Assembly (NCBI RefSeq): GCF_900113065.1
Contig: NZ_FOOA01000012.1
Location: forward strand, 1 to 64,000
Direction of reading: 5' to 3'
Source: Aureimonas phyllosphaerae
GTDB taxonomy: Bacteria; Pseudomonadota; Alphaproteobacteria; Rhizobiales; Rhizobiaceae
Length of the DNA stretch: 64,000 nucleotides
Both the position numbers and the translations under genes were made by a program. Below the pieces are notes generated by a model, which did no database searches, was not told the DNA's origin, and saw only the letters and a list, made by a program, of their open reading frames with translations. The stretch's first letter is position 1. Each line of letters starts with the position of its first letter. Below, piece after piece: positions 52,537-60,863 of the stretch.

Positions 52537-53790
52537 CTACGGCCGATGCAGGACGTCCTGCCATTCGGGGTGGCGGTCGATCTGCGCCTTCGCGAACGGG
52601 CAGAGCGGGATGAGAGCCGTGCCGTCCCGGCGGGCGTCCTCCACAGCTTGGCGCACCAACCGCTCTCCGACCTTTCGACCACGGAGAGCCGCAGGAACCT
52701 CGGTGTGATCGATGATCAGCAACCGCTGCCCTGCCCGGCTGTATGTCATCTCGGCTTCGGCCCCGTCGATCACGATCAGGTAGCGGCCTTTGGCGGCTCC
52801 GTCCTCACGCACCACCTGCCCGTCATCCGATGGGAGGAAGTTGCCCGCCTTTTCGGCGTCCGCCGCACACACCTGGCGCGGCCGCCCGGGTGCGCATTCC
52901 AGAAGGTCACGGTCCCAGCCGCCGAGGTCAGCGGCAGCCTCGTAGGTCGAGACCAGGAAGGCCATCAACGCAGCGTCGGGATCGGCGGCCGAGCGGACGG
53001 CGTCGTAGGGCAGGACGAACTCCGACAGGGTCTCGTGCCAGAAGGCTCCCTCCGGCCGCACCGGCGCGGCGCGGAAGCCGTTCGGGGCGGGATAGGCATA
53101 TGCGTAGAAGGCCGGATAATCGATGCCGCCCCCACCCGGCCAGAAACCGGCGGAGGAGACCTCGCGGTCGTAGGCCTCTCGCGCGACGTCGTCCGGCAGG
53201 GTCGGGATGCCAGCGGGATGCAGCGGCGCACGCCGCCCCGAGAAGCGTGTGACGGCGAGGTCGAGCGCACCCCAGAACAGGTGAACGGGGCTCGCCTTGC
53301 CGAGGAACGAGGTGCGGAACCGCTTGAACACGCCGTCGACGGCAACCAGCGCCTGGTGGAAGCGCAGCACGGCCTCCCGGTCGTAGGGCCTCTCGCGATG
53401 GTCCTCGGCGAAGGGGACGGGAAACGGCACCTCGTTCGGGCTGCCGTTGAAGGTGGGAGAGCCGCCGAGCTCGGCGATCATGCGTACGAAGTCGGCGTGA
53501 AACGCCGCTACCGTGCCGGGCCCAAGCGCGATCGAGGACCGGCGGCCGTCGCCGCTGATGCCGACGACCGCGTGGTCTTGAAGATCGAAGAGAATCTCGA
53601 TCCCGCTGCCATCGGGGATCGGCGAGGAAGCGAGGCCCTGCGGTGTCACGTAGAAGGTGGCGTTCCAGGAATGGTTGAGCCACGGACTGTGCGCCAAGCG
53701 GTACTTGCCCGCAATCTGCAGATAGAGGTGCAGGGCGGAGCATGTCTCGCGCCAGCCGAGATAGTCGAAGTCGGGCCAGTCGGTTCTCAT
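52537..53790 (-). CDS. DUF5996 protein fused to a C-terminal GNAT-like acetyltransferase domain
   Basis: Protein of 417 residues with two parts. Residues 1-305 match DUF5996: WPDFDYLGWRETCSALHLYL, QIAGKYRLAHSPWLNHSWNA, IEILFDLQDHAVVGISGDG, HLFWGALDLAVTRFSGRRAP, and the HETLSEFVLPYDAVR end. Residues about 330-417 match the small YjdJ-type N-acetyltransferase: GRYLIVIDGAEAEMTYSRAG, QRLLIIDHTEVPAALRGRKV, GERLVRQAVEDARRDGTALI, PLCPFAKAQIDRHPEW. The two are joined in one continuous frame by a linker near residues 306-330. ATG 53790 is chosen because DUF5996 homology starts there. It is likely the last gene of a leftward pair with the SIR2-family gene (233-nt gap). Confidence 0.82.
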   Translation of the reverse strand: MRTDWPDFDYLGWRETCSALHLYLQIAGKYRLAHSPWLNHSWNATFYVTPQGLASSPIPDGSGIEILFDLQDHAVVGISGDGRRSSIALGPGTVAAFHADFVRMIAELGGSPTFNGSPNEVPFPVPFAEDHRERPYDREAVLRFHQALVAVDGVFKRFRTSFLGKASPVHLFWGALDLAVTRFSGRRAPLHPAGIPTLPDDVAREAYDREVSSAGFWPGGGGIDYPAFYAYAYPAPNGFRAAPVRPEGAFWHETLSEFVLPYDAVRSAADPDAALMAFLVSTYEAAADLGGWDRDLLECAPGRPRQVCAADAEKAGNFLPSDDGQVVREDGAAKGRYLIVIDGAEAEMTYSRAGQRLLIIDHTEVPAALRGRKVGERLVRQAVEDARRDGTALIPLCPFAKAQIDRHPEWQDVLHRP

Positions 53791-54023
53791 CGGATCTCCA
53801 TCCCTTGTGCCCGCCTGCGCGAGCGCCCTCGTTGCGCGCACCATCCGGCCATGCCGTACCATGCTCGGGCGGACGATGGGTGATCTCGGTCCGCGGTCCA
53901 AGCGCCGCTTCCCATGGAAGACGGAGACGTCCGAGACGATGGACCGTGCCGCAGATCGTTGCGCGGCAGAACTGGCAGCGAATGCATCGGTCGCGAAGGA
54001 AGCGCGGTGGGGCGGGCGCTTCA

Positions 54024-55742
54024 CTATCGCCTGTGGCTGGCTGCCCCGAGATTGATGAGGAACCCGTCCCGAACCCTCTCGAACCGTTGGGCGCTCCCCC
54101 GGAACAAGCCATCGCGAAGGGGAGGCCAATCATCTCCCGCGGCACCTGCCTCGTCGAAGATCTCGGTATAGGCCGGATCCTCGTGCCGCCAGCTGAACAT
54201 CCCGAGAAGGAGGTACGCCTTCTTGGCCGGATCTTCCGTCCGTTCGAGGTTCAACAGCGCCAGCATGACCTCCAGGCGATCGAAAGCCCTCTCCGGAACC
54301 GTGTCCGCCGAAGCGACGAGGGGTCGGAGCGTACGCGACAGGTGGCGGCTCAAGGGCGTGTAGAGGGCTTGGTCGTAAAGTTGCCTCGCGGTATTGTCGT
54401 TGAAGTACGCTGCGGAAAGGTCCGGTAGCGCCACCGCGGAACGCCCGTTCGCGCGCACCTTCATGTCACAGAGCTGCTTCAGCAAGGCGAACTTTCCTGA
54501 GGACATCGCTCCGGCACACGCGGCGTAGAACGCCAGGATGGCAGGGTACCTCTGCATCTCGATCCATCTGTCGTATCCGCCCGCCCGGTCGGGCGGGACC
54601 AGCGAGGCGATGGTGCGCCGAACGATGTCGTGGTGCGGCGGGTCCGCCCATCTCGCCGCGTTGAACAGCATTGCGGCGAGCGCCTCCATGGACGCGTCAT
54701 AGCCATGGAAGCGTTGCCGGATCGTCGACGTCGTGACCTCGTCTGAGTCCAGTCGCATCCCGTCCGCATGGCGATTCTGGGCCCGCTTCACCTCGTCCCC
54801 TAGCAGGTCGTCCAACCTGATGCGGTATCTCGGCTCGGCTACGAACCGCTTCACCGAAGCGACGGCCGCACCGACCGAAAGCGGTCCCGGAGACGCCAGT
54901 TCCTCGAGGCTGATGACCTTGTCGCGAAGGTCCGACATGAACTCGTCGGCGCCGGGGATCCGGATGAACCGGGCGTCCCGCAGTTGCATGAGGTTCGCGA
55001 CGGTTTGGTTCGGTTCCCCCATCCCGGTCCAATAGGTGGCGTAGCGCCGGGACGGACAACGTTCGACGGCAGCTCGAAGCGCGGGATCCCATTCGCCCGA
55101 CCATCCGCAGACGACCAGGCCGAACTCGTCGAAGACGCGATCGAGGTACGCACTCATCGCGGGGTCGTACGACGCGAGTTCGGCGTCCGTGTTCATGATC
55201 CGGTCGTCGAGGTAATCGCCATGGACCTTCAGGACGACGCAGCGCTGGTGGACGAGCGGGGCGGCGCCCCGCACCCCGTCTGCCGTCGAGATCACCGTCG
55301 GCACGACCCCCGCGTCGTTCAGCGCCGTTTCCATCAGGCGGTCGAAATTCGTCGTGATCACGACCTTCACGAATCCTGCCGCGACGAGTTCGGCTACCGC
55401 CCTGTGGGCCGCCGTCGGCAACTTCAGGCCTTGGTCCCGCTCCTCCTCGGTGGGCTCGAATAGCGAGTGCAGGATCGCCCTGCGTTCCGCGGGCGTCCGC
55501 GTCAGAGCGTCCAGCAACGCGGAATACCCGGGCGCGACGCCGTGACGATCCGAATACCACGCGGCCGGGTCCTCGCCAGGGTCCAGCCCCTCCATCGCCG
55601 CGACCCGTCGGACGAGACCGAGCGTCACCTCCCATCCGGTCGGGATGCCCGAAGCCCGGGAGACGCCGGATCCGAGGAGGAAGGCCATGGTGCCCTTTGA
55701 CGATTGGATCGTATGGGCGAGCGCAAGGATTGGGTCGAGCAC
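54024..55742 (-). CDS. SIR2-family protein, candidate defence NADase
   Basis: SIR2_2-type protein of 572 residues. The N-terminal Rossmann domain has FLLGSGVSRASGIPTGWEV (residues 22-40), VVITTNFDRLMETAL with the conserved Asn at 132, LKVHGDYLD with the probable catalytic His at 174, and LVVCGWSGEWDPALRAAV. The C-terminal 300 residues are all-helical (DASMEALAAMLFNAARWADP; YDQALYTPLSRHLSRTL) and not recognised. Stand-alone SIR2 proteins of this build deplete NAD+ in several antiphage systems; here that is an inference. GTG start at 55742 with GGAGGA 3 nt upstream. It faces away from the DUF4347 gene. Confidence 0.82.
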   Translation of the reverse strand: MLDPILALAHTIQSSKGTMAFLLGSGVSRASGIPTGWEVTLGLVRRVAAMEGLDPGEDPAAWYSDRHGVAPGYSALLDALTRTPAERRAILHSLFEPTEEERDQGLKLPTAAHRAVAELVAAGFVKVVITTNFDRLMETALNDAGVVPTVISTADGVRGAAPLVHQRCVVLKVHGDYLDDRIMNTDAELASYDPAMSAYLDRVFDEFGLVVCGWSGEWDPALRAAVERCPSRRYATYWTGMGEPNQTVANLMQLRDARFIRIPGADEFMSDLRDKVISLEELASPGPLSVGAAVASVKRFVAEPRYRIRLDDLLGDEVKRAQNRHADGMRLDSDEVTTSTIRQRFHGYDASMEALAAMLFNAARWADPPHHDIVRRTIASLVPPDRAGGYDRWIEMQRYPAILAFYAACAGAMSSGKFALLKQLCDMKVRANGRSAVALPDLSAAYFNDNTARQLYDQALYTPLSRHLSRTLRPLVASADTVPERAFDRLEVMLALLNLERTEDPAKKAYLLLGMFSWRHEDPAYTEIFDEAGAAGDDWPPLRDGLFRGSAQRFERVRDGFLINLGAASHRR

Positions 55743-55873
55743 GGGTCCTCCAACGGTACCGCAGGGACGGGCATGAATCCGAGGGCAGAGCGGACAACGG
55801 GGGACCTCGGATTACAAGTCCGAAAGGGCGGCGACGCGTTTCCCGATGCTGACCTTGCGCGCAGCTTGCCGTC

Positions 55874-56824
55874 GTGACGGCTGCCGGGACCCGCACGTCA
55901 GAATTAGCGGCGGCGGTGTATCGAGACCCTGTTTGGCGTCCTCACCCGAATGGTACGGACGAACTCGGCGCGACGGCGTCGAAGGGATTTCGTTTCACGG
56001 AACGGGGGCAACGCATGTTCGGGACTTCAAACGCGATCGCGCGGCGGGAAGTCGCCTTCGTCGAAACGAACGTCCCGAACTGGCGGGAGCTGGCCGACAA
56101 CGTCCGCTCCGGCGTCGAGATCGTGATCCTGGACGCGGGCGAGGACGGTATCGGCGCGATGTCGGACTGGGTCGCCGCACGCTCCGGATACGACGCGATC
56201 CACCTGATCTCCCATGGACGCAGCGGCGCCCTCGATCTCGGGAAGACGATACTCGACTGGTCGACCATCGGAAACCACCTCGGCACCCTCGCAAGGATTG
56301 GACGTGCGCTCAATCCTGGTGGGGACGTGCTGCTCTACGGTTGCCACGTAGGATCCGGGTCCGCGGGAGAGGCATTCCTGACGGCCTTCGCGGATGCCAC
56401 CGGCGCCGACGTCGCGGCGTCCGACGACCTGACGGGTCCGAAGTCGCTCGGAGGGAATTGGACCCTCGAGAAGAAGACCGGGACGATCGAGACCGGGTTC
56501 GTCGGGAACACTGAATTCTCCGAAATCGCGACGATCCTCGAAACGGTCACCTTCACCGCGGCGGAACTGAACAGCGGCTCGGGCAACTTCAACCGCGTCG
56601 TTGGCGGGCAGTCTTTCGGCTTCTCCGGAAAGGACGGCTATTTCTTCGACAACCTCCACGATCAGCGTGTCCCGTACCACGGCTATCTGGTGTCGTCCGA
56701 TATGGGCGTCGGGCCGGACGCAACGAGCTTCACGATCGCCGCACCGATTGGATACACCTTCGACCTTGGCGGCTTCGCCTACCACACCGCGGTGGTCGAC
56801 ACCGTGACGGTGCGCGTCGAGTAG
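55874..56824 (+). CDS. DUF4347-domain protein, N-terminal piece of an RTX adhesin (ends at in-frame TAG)
   Basis: N-terminal section of a large surface or secreted protein. The DUF4347 domain is clear: RREVAFVETNVPNWRELADN, SGVEIVILDAGEDGIGAM, DAIHLISHGRSGALDLGKT, VLLYGCHVGSGSAGEAFLTA, ADVAASDDLTG. DUF4347 is related to caspase-like folds (HG ... GCxV), with His in SHG and Cys in YGCHV retained. It continues with a beta-rich part (NGFSF-like SGKDGYFFDNLHDQ) and stops at TAG 56822-56824. The next base continues the same frame into the RTX part. The start could also be ATG 56015 (MFGTSNAIARREVAF), where homology begins. Confidence 0.8.
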   Translation: MTAAGTRTSELAAAVYRDPVWRPHPNGTDELGATASKGFRFTERGQRMFGTSNAIARREVAFVETNVPNWRELADNVRSGVEIVILDAGEDGIGAMSDWVAARSGYDAIHLISHGRSGALDLGKTILDWSTIGNHLGTLARIGRALNPGGDVLLYGCHVGSGSAGEAFLTAFADATGADVAASDDLTGPKSLGGNWTLEKKTGTIETGFVGNTEFSEIATILETVTFTAAELNSGSGNFNRVVGGQSFGFSGKDGYFFDNLHDQRVPYHGYLVSSDMGVGPDATSFTIAAPIGYTFDLGGFAYHTAVVDTVTVRVE

Positions 56825-56881
56825 GCCAACGGCTCGTTCGCCACCGGGACGTTCTCCGCGTCGCCGAACGGCGATCGGACC

Positions 56882-59800
56882 GTGTCCACCTTCGGTGCAT
56901 TGGTGGCCATCGATGACGTGACGAAAGTGACCGTCTCCTCGCAGAATGGCACCCATTCGGCCGACTTCGGCACCAACGACTACGTATTCGACGACATCAG
57001 GGCCATCGCCGCAGCCGACACCGCCCCGCCGTCGGTCAGCAGCATCGCCTACACTGGTCCGGCTGCCGCGAACGCCTCGGTCATCACCTATCGCGTCGTC
57101 TTCGACGAGGCCGTCCGGAACCTCACCGCCGCCGATTTCAGCCTCGTTGCCGCCGGCACGGCCAACGGTACGATTTCCGGACTCGCCCCGGTGGGAGGAA
57201 GCGGCGGCACGACCTACGACGTCACCGTCACGGCCGTCGTGGGCACCGGGACCCTCCGTGTCGACCTGAACGCGCTCACCGACGTCACGGACACCACGGG
57301 CAACGGCGACGGCACCAACGGACACGTTTCCGCCTACACGGCCGGCGGCACGCATGCCGTGGACCGCGACACCCCTGCCCAGCCCGCGGCGTCGGTCGCT
57401 CTCGACACGGGCAGCAGCGGAGCCGACGGCATCACCAACGTCGGCATCGTGAACGTCGGGGGCCTCGAGACCAACGCAACCTGGCAATACTCGGTGAACG
57501 GCGGGGCCACGTTTGTTCCGGGATCCGGTTCGACTTTCACCCTCGCAAGCGGAAGTTACGCCGCCGGCGACGTCCAGGTGCGCCAAACCGACCAGGCGGG
57601 CAACGTTGGCCCTTCGGTCTCGCTGTCCGCCGTCACGGTCGATGCGACTGCGCCTGGTGCCCCGACTGCTTTGGCCCTGGCTGCCGGGAGCGACAGCGGT
57701 GCGTCGGCCACGGACGGCGTGACGGCCGTCAGGACGCCCACGGTCGGCGGACACGCCGAGGCGGGCGCCATCGTCCGGTTGCTCGACCTCGACCGCGGCA
57801 CGACGCTCGGCACGACGACCGCTGACGGCAACGGCGACTGGTCTCTGGCGACGTCTAGCCTTGGCGACGGTACCTACCGCTTGGTCGCGACGGCACAGGA
57901 CAGCGCCGGAAACACGAGCACCTCCGCCGTCCCGACGTCCGTCACGGTCGATGCCACCGGACCGTCCGTGGCATCCGTCGCCGTTCCCGCAAACGGGACC
58001 TACGGTGCCGGGCAACGGCTCGAGTTCACTGTCGACTTCGACGAGGCCGTGTTCGTCGACACGGTCACCGGGGCTCCGCGCCTCGGCATGGTCCTGAATT
58101 CGGGCGGTGCCGTCTCGGCGGATTATGTTTCCGGCTCCGGCAGCGGCAGCCTGCTCTTCCGTTATACGGTCGCGGCCGGGAATGCGGACCCCGACGGCAT
58201 CGCCATCGGCTCCTTCGCCGTCAACGGTGGCACGATTCGGGACGTCGCGGGCAACGACGCCGTCCTCACACTCAACAACGTCGGCTCGACCTCCGGCGTT
58301 CTGGTCGATGCGGGCGCGCCCTCCGTGATGGCCCTGACCGCCGTGACGCCGAGCGGCACCTACGCCGCGGGGAGCGCGATCGACATCCGCGTCACCTTTT
58401 CGAAGGCGGTGAACGTGGCGGGGGTGCCGCGCCTCGCGCTGGAGACGGGTACGACCGATCGGTTCGCCGAGTATGTCGGCGGCGCCGGCACGGATACGAT
58501 CGTCTTCCGTTACGACGTCCAACCCGGCGACGCGGCGGCCGACCTCGACACGGTCGGCACTTCAGCGTTCGACCTGAACGGCGGGACCATTCGGGACACG
58601 TCGGGCAACGACGCCGCGCTCGCGCTGCCCGCCCCCGGCGCCCCGGGCTCGCTCGGCGCCAACGCAGCCGTCGTCGTGGACGCCGTCGCGCCGGTCCTCT
58701 CCTCGGCGACCGTGAACGGATCCGCGCTGGTGTTGTCCTTCGGCGAGGCGCTGGACACCGCCTCGGCGCTGCCGGGCGCCTTCACCGTCATGGCGAACGG
58801 CATGCCCGTCTCCGTGGGCGCGGTATCGACTTCTGGCTCCGCAGCGACATTGACGCTGGCCTCGGCCGTTGCGCCGGGGGCCGCCGTCACGGTCGCCTAC
58901 GCCGACCCGACACCGGGCGATGACGCCAACGCCGTTCAGGATGTCGCGGGCAACGACTTCGCGTCCCAGGCTGCCACCAACGTCACGAACACGACCGCGC
59001 CCCCTCCTTCCACGCCCTCCCCCACACCGCCGACGCCATCTCCTTCCGGACCGACCCCTTTCCCCGACCGTCTCATGGGAACCGCTGCGTCCGAGACAAC
59101 CGACGGCCTGGATGGCGACGACACGATCGTCGGCGGTTCGGGCAATGACACGCTCCTCGGCGGGGCGGGGTCGGATCAGATCATGGCCACGCCGATCCTC
59201 AGGCAAATTGCCTACGTCTACGGCGGGACCGGGCCGAACAACCCCGACGACGGGGCGGATCTCCTGACGATCTCCGGTCGGGGGGCTGCTTCGGTGTGGG
59301 GCAACGGCGGTGACGACGTCGTCTCCTACGCCGCCGATGGCGCGGCCACCATTTACGCCGGGGTCGGCGCCGACACGGTCGAGGTCGCCAACGACGCCGC
59401 CAACATCATGATCGGCGGAAGCGGCGCGGGCGACGTGTTGACGGTGCGGGGCGACGGGGCCAACACCGTGTTCGGAGGTTCGTCGAACGTCGATCCCCTG
59501 GACGGCGCCGACCGCATCCTCGTGGTCGGCAACGGTGCCAACGCCCTGTTCGGCAACGGCGGCGCCGACCGGATCGAGATCCGCGGCTCGGGCAACAACC
59601 TTGTCCATGCCGGCTTCGGTGCGGACGAGGTGGTCATCAACGGCTCGGGGTCGAACACCGTCTACGGCGGCACCGGGGCGGGCGACGTCGTCACCATCCG
59701 CGGCGACGGCAACAACGTCGTCTACGGGGGCTCGTTCAACGGCGACGCGGCCGATGGAGCGGATCTGATACGCATTGAGGGCAATGGTGCCAACGTGGTC

Positions 59801-60160
59801 TACGCCAATGGCGGGGACGATCTCGTGGTCATCGCCGGCAGCGGGCGCAACACGGTCTTCGGGGGGTTCGGCAACGACACGATCGTCGGCGGCTCGGGTG
59901 GGAACCGCATCGTCGGGGGGCCCGGGGCGAACGTCATGAGCGGCGGCAACGGAGCGGACCGCTTCGTCGTGAACGCGGGCGGGGTCGATTTCATCACCGA
60001 CTTCAACCTGCTCGAGGGCGACCGCATCGAGACTGGAGGTCAGGCCTACACGGTGTCGCAGACGGCGGAAGGCTACGCCGGCATTTCGTTCGGCAATGGG
60101 TCGTACATCGTCCTCCAGGGCGTGGCGGCGGACGCCGTAACGGGAGACTTCTTCGCGTGA
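56882..60160 (+). CDS. Ig-like / RTX calcium-binding repeat protein, C-terminal piece of the split adhesin
   Basis: 1092 residues in the same frame as the DUF4347 piece. In order: Ig-like/SwmB-type repeats (TAPPSVSSIAYTGPAAANAS; TVDATAPGAPTALALAAGSD; APSVMALTAVTPSGTYAAGS; AVAPVLSSATVNGSALVLSF), a Pro/Thr/Ser linker (PPPSTPSPTPPTPSPSG), RTX nonapeptides (DDTIVGGSGNDTLLGGAGSD), then a longer array of about 40-residue turns (VYGGTGAGDVVTIRGDGNN; VYANGGDDLVVIAGSGRN), and a C-terminal region GVDFITDFNLLEGDRIETGG typical of type I secretion substrates. GTG 56882 is nominal; coding similarity starts right after the TAG at 56822-56824. Confidence 0.85.
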   Translation: MSTFGALVAIDDVTKVTVSSQNGTHSADFGTNDYVFDDIRAIAAADTAPPSVSSIAYTGPAAANASVITYRVVFDEAVRNLTAADFSLVAAGTANGTISGLAPVGGSGGTTYDVTVTAVVGTGTLRVDLNALTDVTDTTGNGDGTNGHVSAYTAGGTHAVDRDTPAQPAASVALDTGSSGADGITNVGIVNVGGLETNATWQYSVNGGATFVPGSGSTFTLASGSYAAGDVQVRQTDQAGNVGPSVSLSAVTVDATAPGAPTALALAAGSDSGASATDGVTAVRTPTVGGHAEAGAIVRLLDLDRGTTLGTTTADGNGDWSLATSSLGDGTYRLVATAQDSAGNTSTSAVPTSVTVDATGPSVASVAVPANGTYGAGQRLEFTVDFDEAVFVDTVTGAPRLGMVLNSGGAVSADYVSGSGSGSLLFRYTVAAGNADPDGIAIGSFAVNGGTIRDVAGNDAVLTLNNVGSTSGVLVDAGAPSVMALTAVTPSGTYAAGSAIDIRVTFSKAVNVAGVPRLALETGTTDRFAEYVGGAGTDTIVFRYDVQPGDAAADLDTVGTSAFDLNGGTIRDTSGNDAALALPAPGAPGSLGANAAVVVDAVAPVLSSATVNGSALVLSFGEALDTASALPGAFTVMANGMPVSVGAVSTSGSAATLTLASAVAPGAAVTVAYADPTPGDDANAVQDVAGNDFASQAATNVTNTTAPPPSTPSPTPPTPSPSGPTPFPDRLMGTAASETTDGLDGDDTIVGGSGNDTLLGGAGSDQIMATPILRQIAYVYGGTGPNNPDDGADLLTISGRGAASVWGNGGDDVVSYAADGAATIYAGVGADTVEVANDAANIMIGGSGAGDVLTVRGDGANTVFGGSSNVDPLDGADRILVVGNGANALFGNGGADRIEIRGSGNNLVHAGFGADEVVINGSGSNTVYGGTGAGDVVTIRGDGNNVVYGGSFNGDAADGADLIRIEGNGANVVYANGGDDLVVIAGSGRNTVFGGFGNDTIVGGSGGNRIVGGPGANVMSGGNGADRFVVNAGGVDFITDFNLLEGDRIETGGQAYTVSQTAEGYAGISFGNGSYIVLQGVAADAVTGDFFA

Positions 60161-60302
60161 TCGGCGGGTGGGAGCGGAGGCAGCAGCGGTTGCCTTCCGT
60201 TCCCGGCTTCGGACGAAAGCACGCCGACGCAATCCCGAACCCGTGTGCGGAGACCCACCTTCGGCTGCATGCGGGAGCGACGCCTTCCGTTGATCCGAAT
60301 GC

Positions 60303-60638
60303 CTACGGACTGGGGGCAGCGAGCTCGTCCGCGTCCATGCCGTATCCTCCCACTGGAAGGTCGGGATCGAGATCCGCGTCCGCGTCAAACCGAAGGAGCC
60401 AGCAGTTGCGCTCTCCGGCGAGCTCGGCCGCCGCGATGAACTGAGGTGAAAGACCGGACCCGTTCAGGTCCCGGACGCTGCCGTCGCGCAGGGGACCGGC
60501 GATCAGCTTGGCGGTCGAGACCACCCAGCCGTAGTCGTAGCGCATCACGTCGAACGGCAGTTCGGCTCCGTCCAGGAGCGCGACGTCCTCCGCCGTCAGG
60601 TGCCCTGTCGAGATGTCCATGAATGCGTAGATTGCCAT
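60303..60638 (-). CDS. Small conserved protein, STGHLT motif (DUF5983-like, tentative)
   Basis: Protein of 111 residues. It starts MAIYAFMDISTGHLTAEDVA with GGGAG about 10 nt upstream, and contains MRYDYGWVVSTAKLIAGPLR, LSPQFIAAAELAGERNCWLL and an acidic end (RFDADADLDPDLPVG). The D-I-S-T-x-H-L and YGWxV pattern recalls plasmid-borne DUF5983 proteins, but I am unsure. No signal peptide. It converges on the RTX gene. Confidence 0.6.
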   Translation of the reverse strand: MAIYAFMDISTGHLTAEDVALLDGAELPFDVMRYDYGWVVSTAKLIAGPLRDGSVRDLNGSGLSPQFIAAAELAGERNCWLLRFDADADLDPDLPVGGYGMDADELAAPSP

Positions 60639-60863
60639 GCCTCGCCCACTCCCGTGACGAACGGAGGATCGGCCGCCGTCGTGCAAGTCACCAGGGGCAC
60701 GACGATGGACGATCTGGGCAGTTCGACACGTGGGCAACGTGCAGGGGACGCCGCTAGTTTGGCCGACGGGCAACTCAGCCATACGAGGCCGCCACTCGGA
60801 AATAGGCTGATGGCGCTGAAGTTGTCATCGTGCAGCGCGCGCGAACGCGCGCGGGTCCGGACA

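Noticed and set aside
9072-56824. TAG as a sense codon (pyrrolysine or reassigned amber)
   Set aside because: TAG ends several intact genes such as GH15 (1883-1885) and the FAD monooxygenase (12646-12648), and no family involved is known to use pyrrolysine.
59100-60000. Tandem DNA repeat or CRISPR-like array
   Set aside because: The periodic GGC-rich pattern is coding sequence for RTX-type turns; unit lengths vary and the frame is open throughout.
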